From: Aspergillus flavus
Lineage: Eukaryota; Ascomycota; Eurotiomycetes; Eurotiales; Aspergillaceae
NCBI RefSeq assembly: GCF_009017415.1
Contig: NC_092405.1
Location: 930,001-994,000, forward strand
Direction of reading: 5' to 3'
Length of the DNA: 64,000 nucleotides
Positions 1 through 10,329 of the stretch are shown one piece after another. A program made the translations under genes and the position numbers. The stretch's first letter is position 1. Every line of letters starts with the position of its first letter. The notes below the pieces were generated by a model. That model saw nothing but the letters and a program-made list of their open reading frames with translations. It ran no database searches and had not been told where the DNA came from.

Positions 1-1133
1 GGTCAACAACAAGCTGCATATGGCCCTGGGACAGCGAGGAGTGGCTCTCATTGCACCAGCCTGCCACTTCATTGCGTACATCATCAGCTGCATCCATCCC
101 CCGTACCCCGCATTAGTTGTGGCGTACATCTTTGCGGGCATTGCAAATGGACTTCATGAGGCTGCATGGAACACATATATCGGCAGTCTAGATAACCCCA
201 ATGAGCTTCTGGGCCTGCTCCATGGGGTATACGGCCTTGGTGCGGTGATCAGTCCATTAGTGGCGACAAATATGATTACGAAAGCGAAGGTGCCCTGGTA
301 TTACTTTTATTTTTTCATGGTAGGTCCCTACTATTCTCTTTCTAACGAGATGCTGACTGCTCGGGAGATCGGTATATCTGTCATCGAGGCAGTGGTATGC
401 CCTACTGCTTTCTGGCGATTCACAGGTGCCGCCTTCCGACAATCGCACGAGCAATCTGACGAGGAATCGGGCGACGAGGCCAAGAATGGACTTCGAGATG
501 CTCTTTTCACCCGCCCCGCTGCGCGCGTATCTTGGCTCTCTTCCTTTGTCCTACTGTTTTATGTGGGAGTGGAAGTCACGGTCGGCGGCTGGATAGTTAC
601 CATTATGATGGAAGTTCGACATGCGGCGCCATTCCCCAGCGGCATGACAGCGACTGGATTTTGGCTAGGGATAACTGCAGGACGGGTAGTCCTGGGGTTT
701 GTCACAGCGAGACTGGGTGAGAAATTAGCCACAACTGTATGCATTCTGATTCCCCCGTTGTCGCTTAGTTGCTAAGTCCGTTCAGATCTACATCTCTTGT
801 GCAATAGTGTGTGCGTTGATTGTATGGTTGGTTCCCAATTTCTATGTCTCTGCGGTGGTGGTGTCTATCCAGGGTTTCTTCCTCGGTCCACTATTTCCCT
901 GCGTGGTCGCTGTCATAACCAAGCTTCTGCCCAAGCATCTTCATGTGGCAGCGGTTGGCTTCGTGGCTGCATTTGGAGGTGCTGGTGCAGCAGTCCTCCC
1001 ATTTGTGGCCGGAGGAATTGCACAGGGTACAGGAGTTAAGTCCCTCTTGCCGTTTGTCGTTGGCGTTTCGGCCGGGATATTATTACTTTGGCTCGGGTTA
1101 CCACGACAGAAAAAGAGTGGAGCCCAACAATAG
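1..1133 (+). CDS. MFS transporter, C-terminal part (5' end outside window)
   Basis: This is the downstream part of a multi-pass major facilitator superfamily permease that probably acts at the plasma membrane. The frame is already open at base 2, so the start lies upstream of the window. Spliced exons are 2-319, 368-736 and 786-1133. Both introns (48 and 49 bp, GT-AG) fall between codons, and removing the second restores a continuous hydrophobic chain. Visible landmarks are the HEAAWNTYIG and LLHGVYGLG segments, a hydrophilic central loop rich in Glu and Asp between the two helix bundles, and later helices such as FVLLFYVGVEVTVGGW. The pattern resembles fungal FucP/BSC6-like permeases. The substrate cannot be told from sequence. 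A retained-intron reading would end at 775, but the helices continue downstream, so splicing is preferred. Confidence 0.85.
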
Positions 1134-1657
1134 CACGTCAATGCCTCACCAGCTCGGTCTAATGACAACGATAGTCCTCTGATACTTTCACTCCACCCCC
1201 GAACCCCGAGAACTCAATCTGAACATAACCGAGATAAATAGAGCTCATCAGCGCTAGTCCTAGATAGGCAGATAGTAAACTATCCATCAGGTGTTCTCAG
1301 CAGAATATGATGTCATATCTCTTGGAGCAGCTCTCCGTACCTCAACTACAATTATCCGACCGTCGATCCTTCACCAATAATAGAATAGGCACATCGCCTC
1401 TCCACAGGATTTCTTCCGGGGAAACGCAAATATTCAGTGAATCAAAAGGCAACCCCGCGAGGATCAGTTCCCTATGCGGAGAGATGTGGGTCTTGACCAC
1501 GCAACGACGAGAAACCACTGCCTTTGAAGACCTCTCATTTGGGTAATTCTCCGGCCAATGTCTTGGATAGCATGAGCTGGTCGAATATATAAATATCCGA
1601 CTCAGTTCATCAATGACTTACAGGGGTAGTATCACATCATAAATCAGCGCCGTCAAA
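1134..1657. other. Intergenic spacer before GH43 gene
   Basis: It holds the 3' flank of the transporter and the promoter of the next gene. I see no coding exon; the small open frame at 1307-1546 has no recognisable family. Confidence 0.6.
1586..1595 (+). promoter_or_regulatory. TATA box of GH43-like gene
   Basis: TATATAAATA lies about 63 bp before the ATG at 1658. Several other genes here have a TATA at a similar distance. Confidence 0.55.
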
Positions 1658-2810
1658 ATGCAACTCAAACAACTCGTCCTCCCCGCCCTTGCCCTAAGCG
1701 GCTCGGCCTTAGGGTCTCCGACGCCCGCCAAAAGAGCCGATGAAAAGGTCGGCTATCTCTCTGTCTACTGGACAACGGACGACGAGAGTGTCTACTTTGC
1801 ATTAAGCGACAATGATGACCCGCTTGGATTTGCCGCAATTAATGGTGGTAAAGCCGTTGTTTCCCCAACTCTGGGTACCAAGGCTGTTCGCGACACGAGT
1901 ATTATTGCGGGACAGGGCAATAATGCTGGGAAATATTGGATTATTGGAACGGACCTCAATATCGACGATGTAAGTTTCATTACTGAATCTTGATCACTAG
2001 ACGTGCTGACCGACAGACAACTTGGGCCGATGCGGTCCGCACTGGCTCGCGTGCGATCTATGTGTGGGAGAGCTCAGACTTGGTCAACTGGAGCGAGAAT
2101 ACCCTGGTGACTGTTGAGGATGAGACTGCTGGAATGGTGTGGGCTCCAGATGCCATTTGGGATCCCGAACAAGGTTAGTATTCGTATTTTAACTGAAGAT
2201 CAATGGACGAAGCTAATTATCCTAGAACAATACTTCGTTCACTGGGCCTCAAAATTCGTAAGCAACCCCTACTGTCCCACCTGCTTTACCTATAACCCTA
2301 ACTAACATACCCCAGTACTCTCCCGACGACACAGACCACACAGGCAACGCAACCACAGGCAACGTCCTGCGCTACGCATACACCAGCGACTTTAAGACCT
2401 TCACCGAACCCAAAGACTATATCGTGGGAACTACCGACGTGATCGACCTTTGCATCCTGCAGCTCGATAGCAACACTCTTTTGCGGTCATATGTCAACAG
2501 CAGTAGTTCTGATGGTTTGCCTGTGGAGATCAGCACCAACGGCCTTCTCGGTGACTGGTCTGTTCTTGGCAATGTCGCCGACAGCACCAGCTATGAAGCT
2601 CCCTATTTCTTTGCCGATAATGCCGGTGGTGGTAAGGGATACATGATGGCCGATCTTGTCGGTAGCTCTCCCGGTATTTCTGGTTGGACGACGGACGATC
2701 TGAGCAAGGGTGTCTTTACTAAGGATACGTCTCATGATTTGACTTTTATGAGACATGATTCCGTGCTTGGTGTTACTCAAAGCCAGTATGATGCGCTGAA
2801 GGCGATGTAA
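1658..2810 (+). CDS. Secreted glycoside hydrolase family 43-like (arabinanase/arabinosidase type)
   Basis: Predicted extracellular five-bladed beta-propeller glycosidase for plant cell-wall arabinose- or xylose-containing polymers. Exons are 1658-1969, 2017-2173, 2226-2257 and 2316-2810, giving 331 residues. The first 19 or so residues form a signal peptide (LVLPALALSGSALG), followed by a possible Lys-Arg pro-site. GH43 hallmarks are VYWTTDDES in the first blade, VWAPDAIWD in the next, then DVIDLCI and TSYEAPYFF, where the Glu is the likely general acid. Length fits single-domain GH43 proteins. Exon 3 is only 32 bp but carries YFVHWASKF, typical of the fold. Substrate specificity within GH43 is not inferable. 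Start choice: this ATG gives the signal peptide and is preceded by a TATA box. Confidence 0.88.
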
Positions 2811-3232
2811 ACCAGTCCCATTGGAGACATCAAGAGTTTTGAGGGAAGGGAATCATTAGAGTTTCTGTAACAGCTACAGTGAGGCATGTACATACATACC
2901 GCACTTACATACATTAGATCAAGAATTATCATGTCCCATGAATTGTCTACATACTGCGTGTTTCCTGTCCACCGTATACTATAGTTGCATTCGAAGCTTG
3001 AAAGAGTTCTCTAGGCCATAATATGTTAGCCACTGATTTGGCAAAGGCCCTGTAATTCAAACTCGGACTACAGTATTAGAATGACAAAGATGGGAGATTT
3101 TTCCTGAGAAACGGTTTATCTTCCACAGAAGGAATATACTGAGTAGCTGTTAAGTAACCAAGCGTGTTCTCATTGGATAACATCCAACCCATAATACCGC
3201 ATGTACAGAGACCATCTAAGCCCCAGATCTTT
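2811..3232. other. Convergent intergenic spacer
   Basis: This is the tail-to-tail spacer between the GH43-like gene and the LURP-like gene. No coding or RNA signal seen. Confidence 0.5.
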
Positions 3233-4045
3233 CTATGGCGCTAACTCCTTCCCACTACTTCCCAATCCAGGATCTGGATCTGGCCCAGAAGACTTCGGTG
3301 CGGTTCCTTTATAGCCTATACAAAGATTAGCATCAACCACACCAACCATCCAGAAGAATTACATACTACTTTGATATAAAACAGTAGCCAAAACAACCCC
3401 GATAATCGCAACCTGCAGCACAAAATCAGCGAAATCAACACAAAGCCTCTTGAAAAAGGAAGATCAACATACCAAAGAAAGGTCCATCCCCTCCCCAACC
3501 TCCAACTCCCAAGTAGGCCCTTTCCCAGGAATGTAAACCGAGACCATATCTTTCAACTTAACCACCGTAACAAGGGCACCCTTATAATAAACATGTGTCT
3601 TCGATTTAAAGATATCTTGACCCCGCACCTCCAGAATCGTCTCTTCTCCACCCGCCGCAGCATTATTCAAATAGACATCAAACTTATCCTTGAGGGCATG
3701 CCATTGAGGCACGATCGTGGCAATGGGAGAGAAGCTCGTATTCTCCTTGCCACCAGGCAGATGGACAAACCATGTTACGCCGAGCCTTTTGTGGGCGATT
3801 TCAAAAAGAGGTAGACCGGAGGCATCTTGGAAGTATCGTCGTTGACTCATTGATTTGAAGTCCCCGTCGACTGTGAAGAGCTTTTCCGCGAGGGGAGACT
3901 CGTCGGTTGGACATTTTGTGATTGTGAAGTTGCCTCCGGACCAGCTGTTGCTGTGCTGTTTGACTCGGATGGTGGTTGGGTGTGAGGTGATGTATTCTGT
4001 CCGCAGAGCGATGGGCTGTTTGAGGGGGGTGAGAGTGGATGTCAT
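3233..4045 (-). CDS. LURP-one-related / tubby C-terminal-like protein
   Basis: This is a small intracellular beta-barrel protein of the LOR (DUF567) family, whose biochemical role in fungi is unknown. The N-terminal barrel strands include IRVKQHSNSWSGGNFTI, the middle YFQDASGLPLFEI, and the family ends in a buried hydrophobic helix, here MDLSLVAIIGVVLATVLYQS. That helix is produced only after removing a 60-bp intron (3472-3413). A second intron (3366-3316), with a GCTAAT branch motif, would give a 233-residue protein with a Gly/Pro/Ser-rich tail ending at 3233. If it is retained, the protein stops at 3359 with 208 residues. Exons in the longer model are 4045-3473, 3412-3367 and 3315-3233. Family assignment is firm; the exact C-terminus is not. 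Confidence 0.75.
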
Positions 4046-4756
4046 GGTGTCTGATAGGGGGAGGGGATGGGTCAGGAATTATGATTTAAGAAGAAAAGAA
4101 GAATGCTTGGCTCTTCCGGCTACAGCTCACGCTACCACGGTGTGGAGGTGAGCTTACTATAGTTGTCCCACTGTGAAGTGATTCTGATAAGATGAATTCT
4201 AGGGCGATGTGAGGCTCCAGATGACGCCCAAGTGGGGCAGAGAGAAAGACTGTTGGGGTCGAAATACTCTTGATTGGCTGAGACAATATCCAGTGTTTGC
4301 GACGGTGTTTCAGATGATTCTTATCTCATCAGGCCTCGTATTCCAGTATTGATGCAAAAGACCCAACGCTTCTATTAGAGTGAAGTTGGAAAATAAGGGA
4401 CTGGGGTGAAAGATACTCAGAAGAAAGCCACAGTGAATCCTTGCGTTTTGAAGCGTACTAGGTATTTGATAATCACACCTTGATAAAGACACCCAACCCG
4501 AATCATACCAACTCGAATAGTTTCTAGGTTTTAATAGGTTACCAGAGAGTACTCATTGCTGTGTCCTAGGACTAGATGTAAGTATTCCTTACATGCTACC
4601 AAGTCACCACCCCTTATTGTGAGGTGACGAGGAGGTTAACATCACAGGCTTGCAAATAAGACTTATGATGTAACTAGATTCACCCAAAAATCGACTATTG
4701 AGGATACCTGCACATTGTCTAATGCGAGTAGTCACTGTATAGCTGATAATACCTCT
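4046..4756. other. Intergenic spacer
   Basis: This is the upstream region of the LURP-like gene and the 3' side of the NLR-like remnant. No gene or repeat recognised. Confidence 0.5.
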
Positions 4757-7294
4757 TCATAAAGCTGGCTGGTGAAATTCTTGAAGAAGCTTCACCACTG
4801 CCTCGTGGCCATTCCTTGCAGCCCAGGATAGGGGTGTTTGGCCATCTGAATCTCTAGCGTCAATGTCCACTTTTCCTGTGGCGAGAAGAAGCTCCACCAC
4901 TGCCTCATCGCCATTGTTTGCCGCTAACAATAGTAGTGTCATACCCCATGAATCCCTACTGTCGATATCCACTTTTCCTGTGCCAAGTAGAAGCTCCACC
5001 ACTGTCCTATGGCCATTCTTTGCTGCCCAGAATAGTGGTATCCGGCTATTCGAATCCTTAGAGTCAATATCCACTTTTCCTGTGGCGAGAAGAAGCTTTA
5101 CCACTGCCTCGTGACCATTCCGAGAAACCCAGAATAGCGGTGTCCGGCTATATGAATCCCTATAGTCAATACCCACTTTTCCTGTGGCAAGAAGCAGCTC
5201 CACCACTTCCTTGCGGTCATTCCCTGCTACCCAGGATAGTGGTGTCCCGGCCATAGCCTGAAACCTGGGAATTGAATTCCACCGTTTCTCTAGCAAGAAC
5301 GTTGACTATGTTCGCAAGACCCAGACACGACACTATCAAAAGTGTTGTGGCGTCATGAGGAAGATTGCGTCCCAAGTTCGCATAGATCCAGGACCACATT
5401 TGATATACATCAGAGTTCGGGTCACAAATCCTCTGTGCGTGGGTCAATAGCGGGCTCTCTTCTCGCACACAAGTTTGGCGGAAGTGCGCAATCCAGTAAC
5501 GTGATGAATACTCCAAATAGGCTATTTTATCGTAACCCTCTTCAAAGTCACACTCATTAAGTTGGTGTGCAACCACGGTTATATATGAAGTGCATGTATT
5601 TGCAAGAACATAATGGGACTTTTCCGGCAGTATTGAATGCTTCCATCTTGTGTCCTTGGAGATGTTTATATTCACAGTGGAATTTTTATCTCCAACCAAG
5701 AACTCCTTCGCAGTTTGATGAAGAAGGTAAGCTTTTTCATCTACAACAACCACAAAGAATCCGCAGAGGTCCCTCAAAGTCTTTCTAAAGCGGTCTTTCG
5801 GTTCCACGTCATCACGTATAGCTGTAAGACTTTCGTGGCCTGCATTGACCGCTAAGGCGAGAGGTAGCTCTTCCAAGGAGAGAGGCCGCATGGCAGCTGT
5901 GATAATATGAAGAAGAACTCTTGCTTTGTCTTTGTCCGAACTCCGATTTAAGCTCTTTTCGTAGGCGCTGTCAACAGTGGTCGGAAGGTCCTTCATGACC
6001 CGACGAACATTTCCTTTTGTGAAACTCGGGATATTTCAAGCACGTTCAAGGTGAGGCTAACCCACAAATAGGTTCGATTTTCCACTGCGGTCAGCTGTTG
6101 TGCAAGCATATCGCGCTCATCCTTCTCCAATGACAGTTGGTCGCTAATGTCACTTACCCTTCTTGCAATAACAAGGTCTATTTCGCGAGACATAACCTTG
6201 GCCTCTTTGTCGTTCTCGCCACTTAGATGAATGATACACGAGTTTCTTTCCAACTCCCGGAAGCCACGTCCTATAAGTTCATATGGTCTGCTTGTTATGA
6301 AGAACTTTAGCTTGCTGCTCTTATGGGTTCCCAAGTAAAAGTCCTTGACAGCAGAGATGAGTTGGTTCCGGTCACGATCCTGACACTCATCCAATGCGTC
6401 GAGAATGCACATGATCTCTCCAGCCTTCGAATTGGCCGAGGCAGACACTAGTATGCTCCATAGTTCAGAAAAGTATGGAACAAGCTTGTCGCCGTCAGTT
6501 TCCAGTTTATCCAGGACAGCATCTTGCAAAAGCCGAGGCTGTGTAATAAGAAGCTGACGTAATATCACGGAAAGTGCGCTTGTCGCACTCCGTTGATCTA
6601 GAAAGTCCTCTTTGAAGAAGAAATAACAGACTGCTCTCTCCGTGGTATTGAGAAGAAGTTCATCGACCAGATATCTCGTCAAAGCCGACTTGCCGCAACC
6701 GGGATCAGCTGACACCCATAACAGCCCAGGGGATTCGTCATTTGCATTTCGTTGCCAATCTGTGAATTTTGGGTGGCTTGTGAACCATTCACAAGTCCCA
6801 GGAACACGTTTGCTGTTTCTGTCTTTTCGATCCTTGTATGGACAAGTGTAGAGCAGGTTGAAAAGTCTTTTCACCCTCTGATCTCGAGCGGATGTGATTG
6901 TCCATATGTCATGCTCGCGTGAGGTATTCCGAAGGCTTTCAACCCTCCGGGTCAAGTCGGCATGTCCAATAGAAGAAGCATATCGATATAGAGATACTTG
7001 GTATCTCCCAAAGTCCTTTGGCAAGCCATCTCATCTATCCTACTTGAAAAGGTCTCGCAGGAACTGGGAGGCGTGATGTCGGTGTACATAGCAGACCGCA
7101 CGAGCCTGGAACTCTAATATTTTGGAGTAGATAGAGATCAGAGTGTCCTGAAACTTCCCGAGGATAGGAATAACCTCTTTTGATTGAGACTGCGAATACA
7201 GATTTTCCATGACGTGAAGGCTGGCTACCAATCCAGATGTTGATTCTATACCTTTGAGGAGAAGAGCGTGCTGCTCTGCCGCTTGGACGACCAT
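4757..7294 (-). pseudogene. NACHT-ankyrin NLR-like gene, disrupted
   Basis: This is the remnant of a fungal STAND/NLR-type receptor of the non-self-recognition class. Reading from 7294 down there is a DUF7708-like segment (GIESTSGLVASLHVMENLY), a NACHT NTPase with Walker A DPGCGKSAL and Walker B CILDALDE, a winged-helix-like part (MRPLSLEELPLALAV), then about five 34-residue ankyrin repeats (EVVELLLATGKV, TPLFWVSRNGHEAVV). Lesions visible are an in-frame TAG at 7042-7040, a TGA at 7033-7031, a one-base frame change near 6000 inside the NACHT-to-helix region, and further frame changes near 5250-5290 at the start of the ankyrin block. No convincing first exon is present upstream. Sequencing errors could explain some frame breaks, but two stops plus two shifts argue for a dead gene. 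Confidence 0.8.
4800..5210 (-). repeat. Four to five 102-bp ankyrin-coding tandem units
   Basis: The motif CCACTTTTCCTGTG-type core recurs at 4867, 4969, 5071 and 5173, exactly 102 bp apart. Neighbouring units are very similar at DNA level, so the array appears to have expanded or been homogenised recently, even though the host gene is broken. Confidence 0.85.
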
Positions 7295-8410
7295 CTAATT
7301 CAAGTTAGTATCTTAACACTGCGCGGATAGACGAGAGCACTTTTTTGAACTCTACATACATCAAAATGATAATTAGTTTATCAGCAATAGCGGTGGCTAC
7401 GGATATCTTGATATAAATCCATTTAGTTTTTTTATCCAAGTCCCAGTAAGCGCTCCGTGAAAGTTTTTGTATCGCTAAGTTAGGCGTTGGCTGATTTGAT
7501 AAGGAAAATGTATCTGGTATTGTTACTATATATATTTGAAGCGTCTTTGGCACGAAGTGAATTAATTCGTCTCTGCCGGCGGATCCTTTGCTGTAGCCCC
7601 GCACGTTTCGAAATATTGCAACTCTTTGAGGTCTTGGCATAGCCTAACTAAGATTTAACCTAACTTTAAATAGATGATTAACGTCCGTATTAGGCGATAG
7701 TGTGGGGTTTCCGAAGTATCTCAGCGGGACATGCCGCCAAGTACAGTTATATGAACTCCACTCTTGAGTCATGTAGTAATATAGAAATTCAATAAAAATC
7801 AAAAGTACGAATGGATTGAGTTCGGGGAGTTTTGTAGCTTGTCACTGTGCCTCCCTATGCAGTCGGACTATCGTTGGGTCAAAGATTATATGAATGGAAA
7901 AGCGAGGGTCCTGAGTAGAGATAATATCCTAGAGTGAATTGATAACCACTGCATGGTAATATGGAGGTCTCAGACTCCTACTAGATCTGGTATCCTCGCG
8001 GCGAATGGACTGGCCCGGTATACCCCGCCAAGACGCAGCCCCCACAACGCCTGAGCAAAGGCCTCCTTGGCATTATGAAAAGGGTAACCAGAGTATCCTC
8101 ATGACTCGCGTATCATTACTGCGTATATCCGGATTTTACCGGATCAGCCGCGGCTCTAATACCCCTCGGGTACCGACCTCGCCGGGGTGACATTGTGTCA
8201 GCCTTAGCTTCGGCCAAGAACTACTAATCCAAACCACAATAATTCCTGAAGATTAACCTATCGAAGAGGTAGCTATTTGTGCCTAGAGAAGATGGGTTTA
8301 AACCGGAACATTATCTTATTACGGAAGGTTCCTAAGGGCTAACGTACAAAAAAGTGGTCCATCCCTGCTAGGGAAGAAACAAAAATGTCCCAGGAAATAG
8401 TACACTACGA
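7295..8410. other. AT-rich spacer upstream of NLR remnant
   Basis: The expected 5' exon of the NLR-like gene is not recognisable. Open frames at 7305-7640 and 8005-8190 match nothing I know. An inverted repeat, ATCCGG then ATTTTA then CCGGAT, lies around 8127-8144. Confidence 0.45.
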
Positions 8411-9283
8411 TCATGCATGAGCGTAAGCGAGCAGCATACCAATCGCCAAAGTCCATAGTCTCCCCACCGGTAATTGCGCCACAGAGGCTGCATTTTGAGG
8501 CGACGGGGTTGGGCAATTCAGCCCTGTACGGAGCGGGTTGGCACAGGCAGTAGATGTCAAGGCTGCCGAAATACTTGTAGCAGCTGAGGACCCAATCTTG
8601 ACGTTACAAGGACTAGGAGTCGGCACCCAATCCGCAGTGACTGCGCAGGAAGAACCACGCCATGTGGGCTGTTTTGGTGCGTACCAGTTTTGTGTCCGTG
8701 TTGGGCTGCCCCAGACCTGCCCTGATGGAACGTTCAAAAAGTCTTGGACATGTATGGCCTGAGCCAGAGATGCTTCACAGGTACCATCCTCGGTCGCGGC
8801 GGCAAAGTCCGGCTGCGAGGTGCCATTCTTAGTAGAGAAGAAAGACCGGCGGCCGCGTGCACCAAGATATCCAAGCGTTAAATCGGTACTATCCGGTTCG
8901 TGAGAGCAGTTATAGATATCGAGAGCCCAGTTTATCTTGAATGTCCCCTCAATATCAAACTTGCTGGTGCTCCAATAGAGGAAGTATGGATCACTTCTGG
9001 TATAATTAAGCTTAGCTAAATCGAGAGACCCTGAGATAGAGACCCTTTCACTGCTGTTGACATTGACTTCCTCAATAGAATATCGAATTTGCGGATAGAC
9101 GCTTGACAGGAGGCTGGGATTTTGGATGGCGAATATGATTGGGGTCAATGACGATGGGGGGAAGCTCTCATTGCGCGGAAAGATCAAGTCTACCTCCGCA
9201 ACCCCTGGAGTGATAATGGAGGCCCAACTGCAATTAAGCACTAGAGAGAGGACCAGAAGAAGCGAGTCAGAAGGGAAGCCCAT
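8411..9283 (-). CDS. DUF7136 secreted protein, probably GPI-anchored
   Basis: This 290-residue intronless protein begins with a signal peptide (LLLVLSLVLNCSWA). It carries the DUF7136 start VAEVDLIFPRNESFPP and PIIFAIQNPSLLSSVYP, known from many secreted Aspergillus and Penicillium proteins of unknown function. Multiple Asn-x-Ser/Thr sites and paired cysteines fit an extracellular fold. The C-terminus is a Ser/Thr/Ala-rich stretch followed by the hydrophobic tail VGRLWTLAIGMLLAYAHA, which suggests a GPI anchor signal and a place on the cell surface. A TATA-like TTATAAATT on the minus strand lies about 60 bp upstream. The role could be cell wall or host and substrate contact; nothing more specific is visible. 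Confidence 0.85.
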   Translation of the reverse strand: MGFPSDSLLLVLSLVLNCSWASIITPGVAEVDLIFPRNESFPPSSLTPIIFAIQNPSLLSSVYPQIRYSIEEVNVNSSERVSISGSLDLAKLNYTRSDPYFLYWSTSKFDIEGTFKINWALDIYNCSHEPDSTDLTLGYLGARGRRSFFSTKNGTSQPDFAAATEDGTCEASLAQAIHVQDFLNVPSGQVWGSPTRTQNWYAPKQPTWRGSSCAVTADWVPTPSPCNVKIGSSAATSISAALTSTACANPLRTGLNCPTPSPQNAASVAQLPVGRLWTLAIGMLLAYAHA

Positions 9284-10329
9284 GGTAGTCGTAGTTGTGG
9301 GAGAGGTATGTAAGAGGAAGAAGGGGATGGGCCGGAATTTATAAAAATCAGAATAGACGGTGACAAGAGTTCATATGATGCTGGTGGGGTCTTGGCCCTT
9401 GGATGTGGCTTAACTAGAGCGATTCTAATGTTATTTAATGGCACCCCTGACTTTAGCAAGATGCACTAACATGCAGGAACGGTTACATCGTGGGCACAGA
9501 CAGCCAAGCCTAACTTCCGAAAGTTGTGGGGTAAAGAGGGAGGATTCGCAGAAAGATGAATAAATATCAGACTGATTCAACCGAAAACAGCTTTCTCTAT
9601 CCTAGTTTACTCCGACCGATTTATGTTGCTTTGCAGCCTGCCCTGAGCAATGTCTTAAAAACAGTTCAAAAGAATGTTTTTAGTAGTTGAGCTGCAGCTG
9701 GTCCAACAAAAGCTTAATGGTTATAACTAGATATTCTGGTGTCTAGTATCTCCCAATGCTATATGATATACCGATTTTCTTCTTCATTTCATTAACATTA
9801 GTTACATATAATATTTGTAGTATTCCTGGTAGATACCACGATTTCTTTGTTATGAAAGTTGGGCTATTAATGAATCTCTTAATAGCTACGCTCCTGCTAA
9901 TGTAGTTAAGTATCTATACCAGCGGCGTGCGGCAATTCTATGTACCCTCTGCATGTTTTGGTAGGTCAGCATTGTTATCACAGGAGTCTCAAGCTCTTCA
10001 TGGTTTCGTGTTGCGAAGCCCACCACAATTAACCGCTTCCTCACGCCATGCATAGATCTTCCAAACTTGCCAGTCATTTGAAGTTCACATTTAATCTGTT
10101 TTTTCTTTTCTCTCTTTCCTCTCTCTCTCTCTCTCTTTTTTTTGCCACGTGAGGATGCGTTCAAGTGCACAGGTTGGCCCCGGCATTTAAACTACTGTTT
10201 ATTCCCCAACCTTACGCACCAAAAGACGAGCTTCTGATGACGAGTTCCTATAGAGCGTAAATCTTGCCAACAGTCAGCCCAGAGGAAAGCAAGAGTGAAT
10301 ATTCTTTTTCGTTGTTGCATTCTGGCCTA
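9284..10329. other. Intergenic spacer with pyrimidine tract
   Basis: AT-rich and without a supported gene. A TC-repeat and T-rich tract occupies about 10099-10143 on the plus strand; the open frame covering it on the minus strand is low-complexity. Confidence 0.5.

Noticed and set aside
7305..7640. Minus open frame just upstream of the NLR remnant
   Set aside because: It does not resemble the expected N-terminal domain, is AT-rich, and no splice joins it convincingly.
8005..8190. Short open frame near a CCGG inverted repeat
   Set aside because: No start context, no family features.
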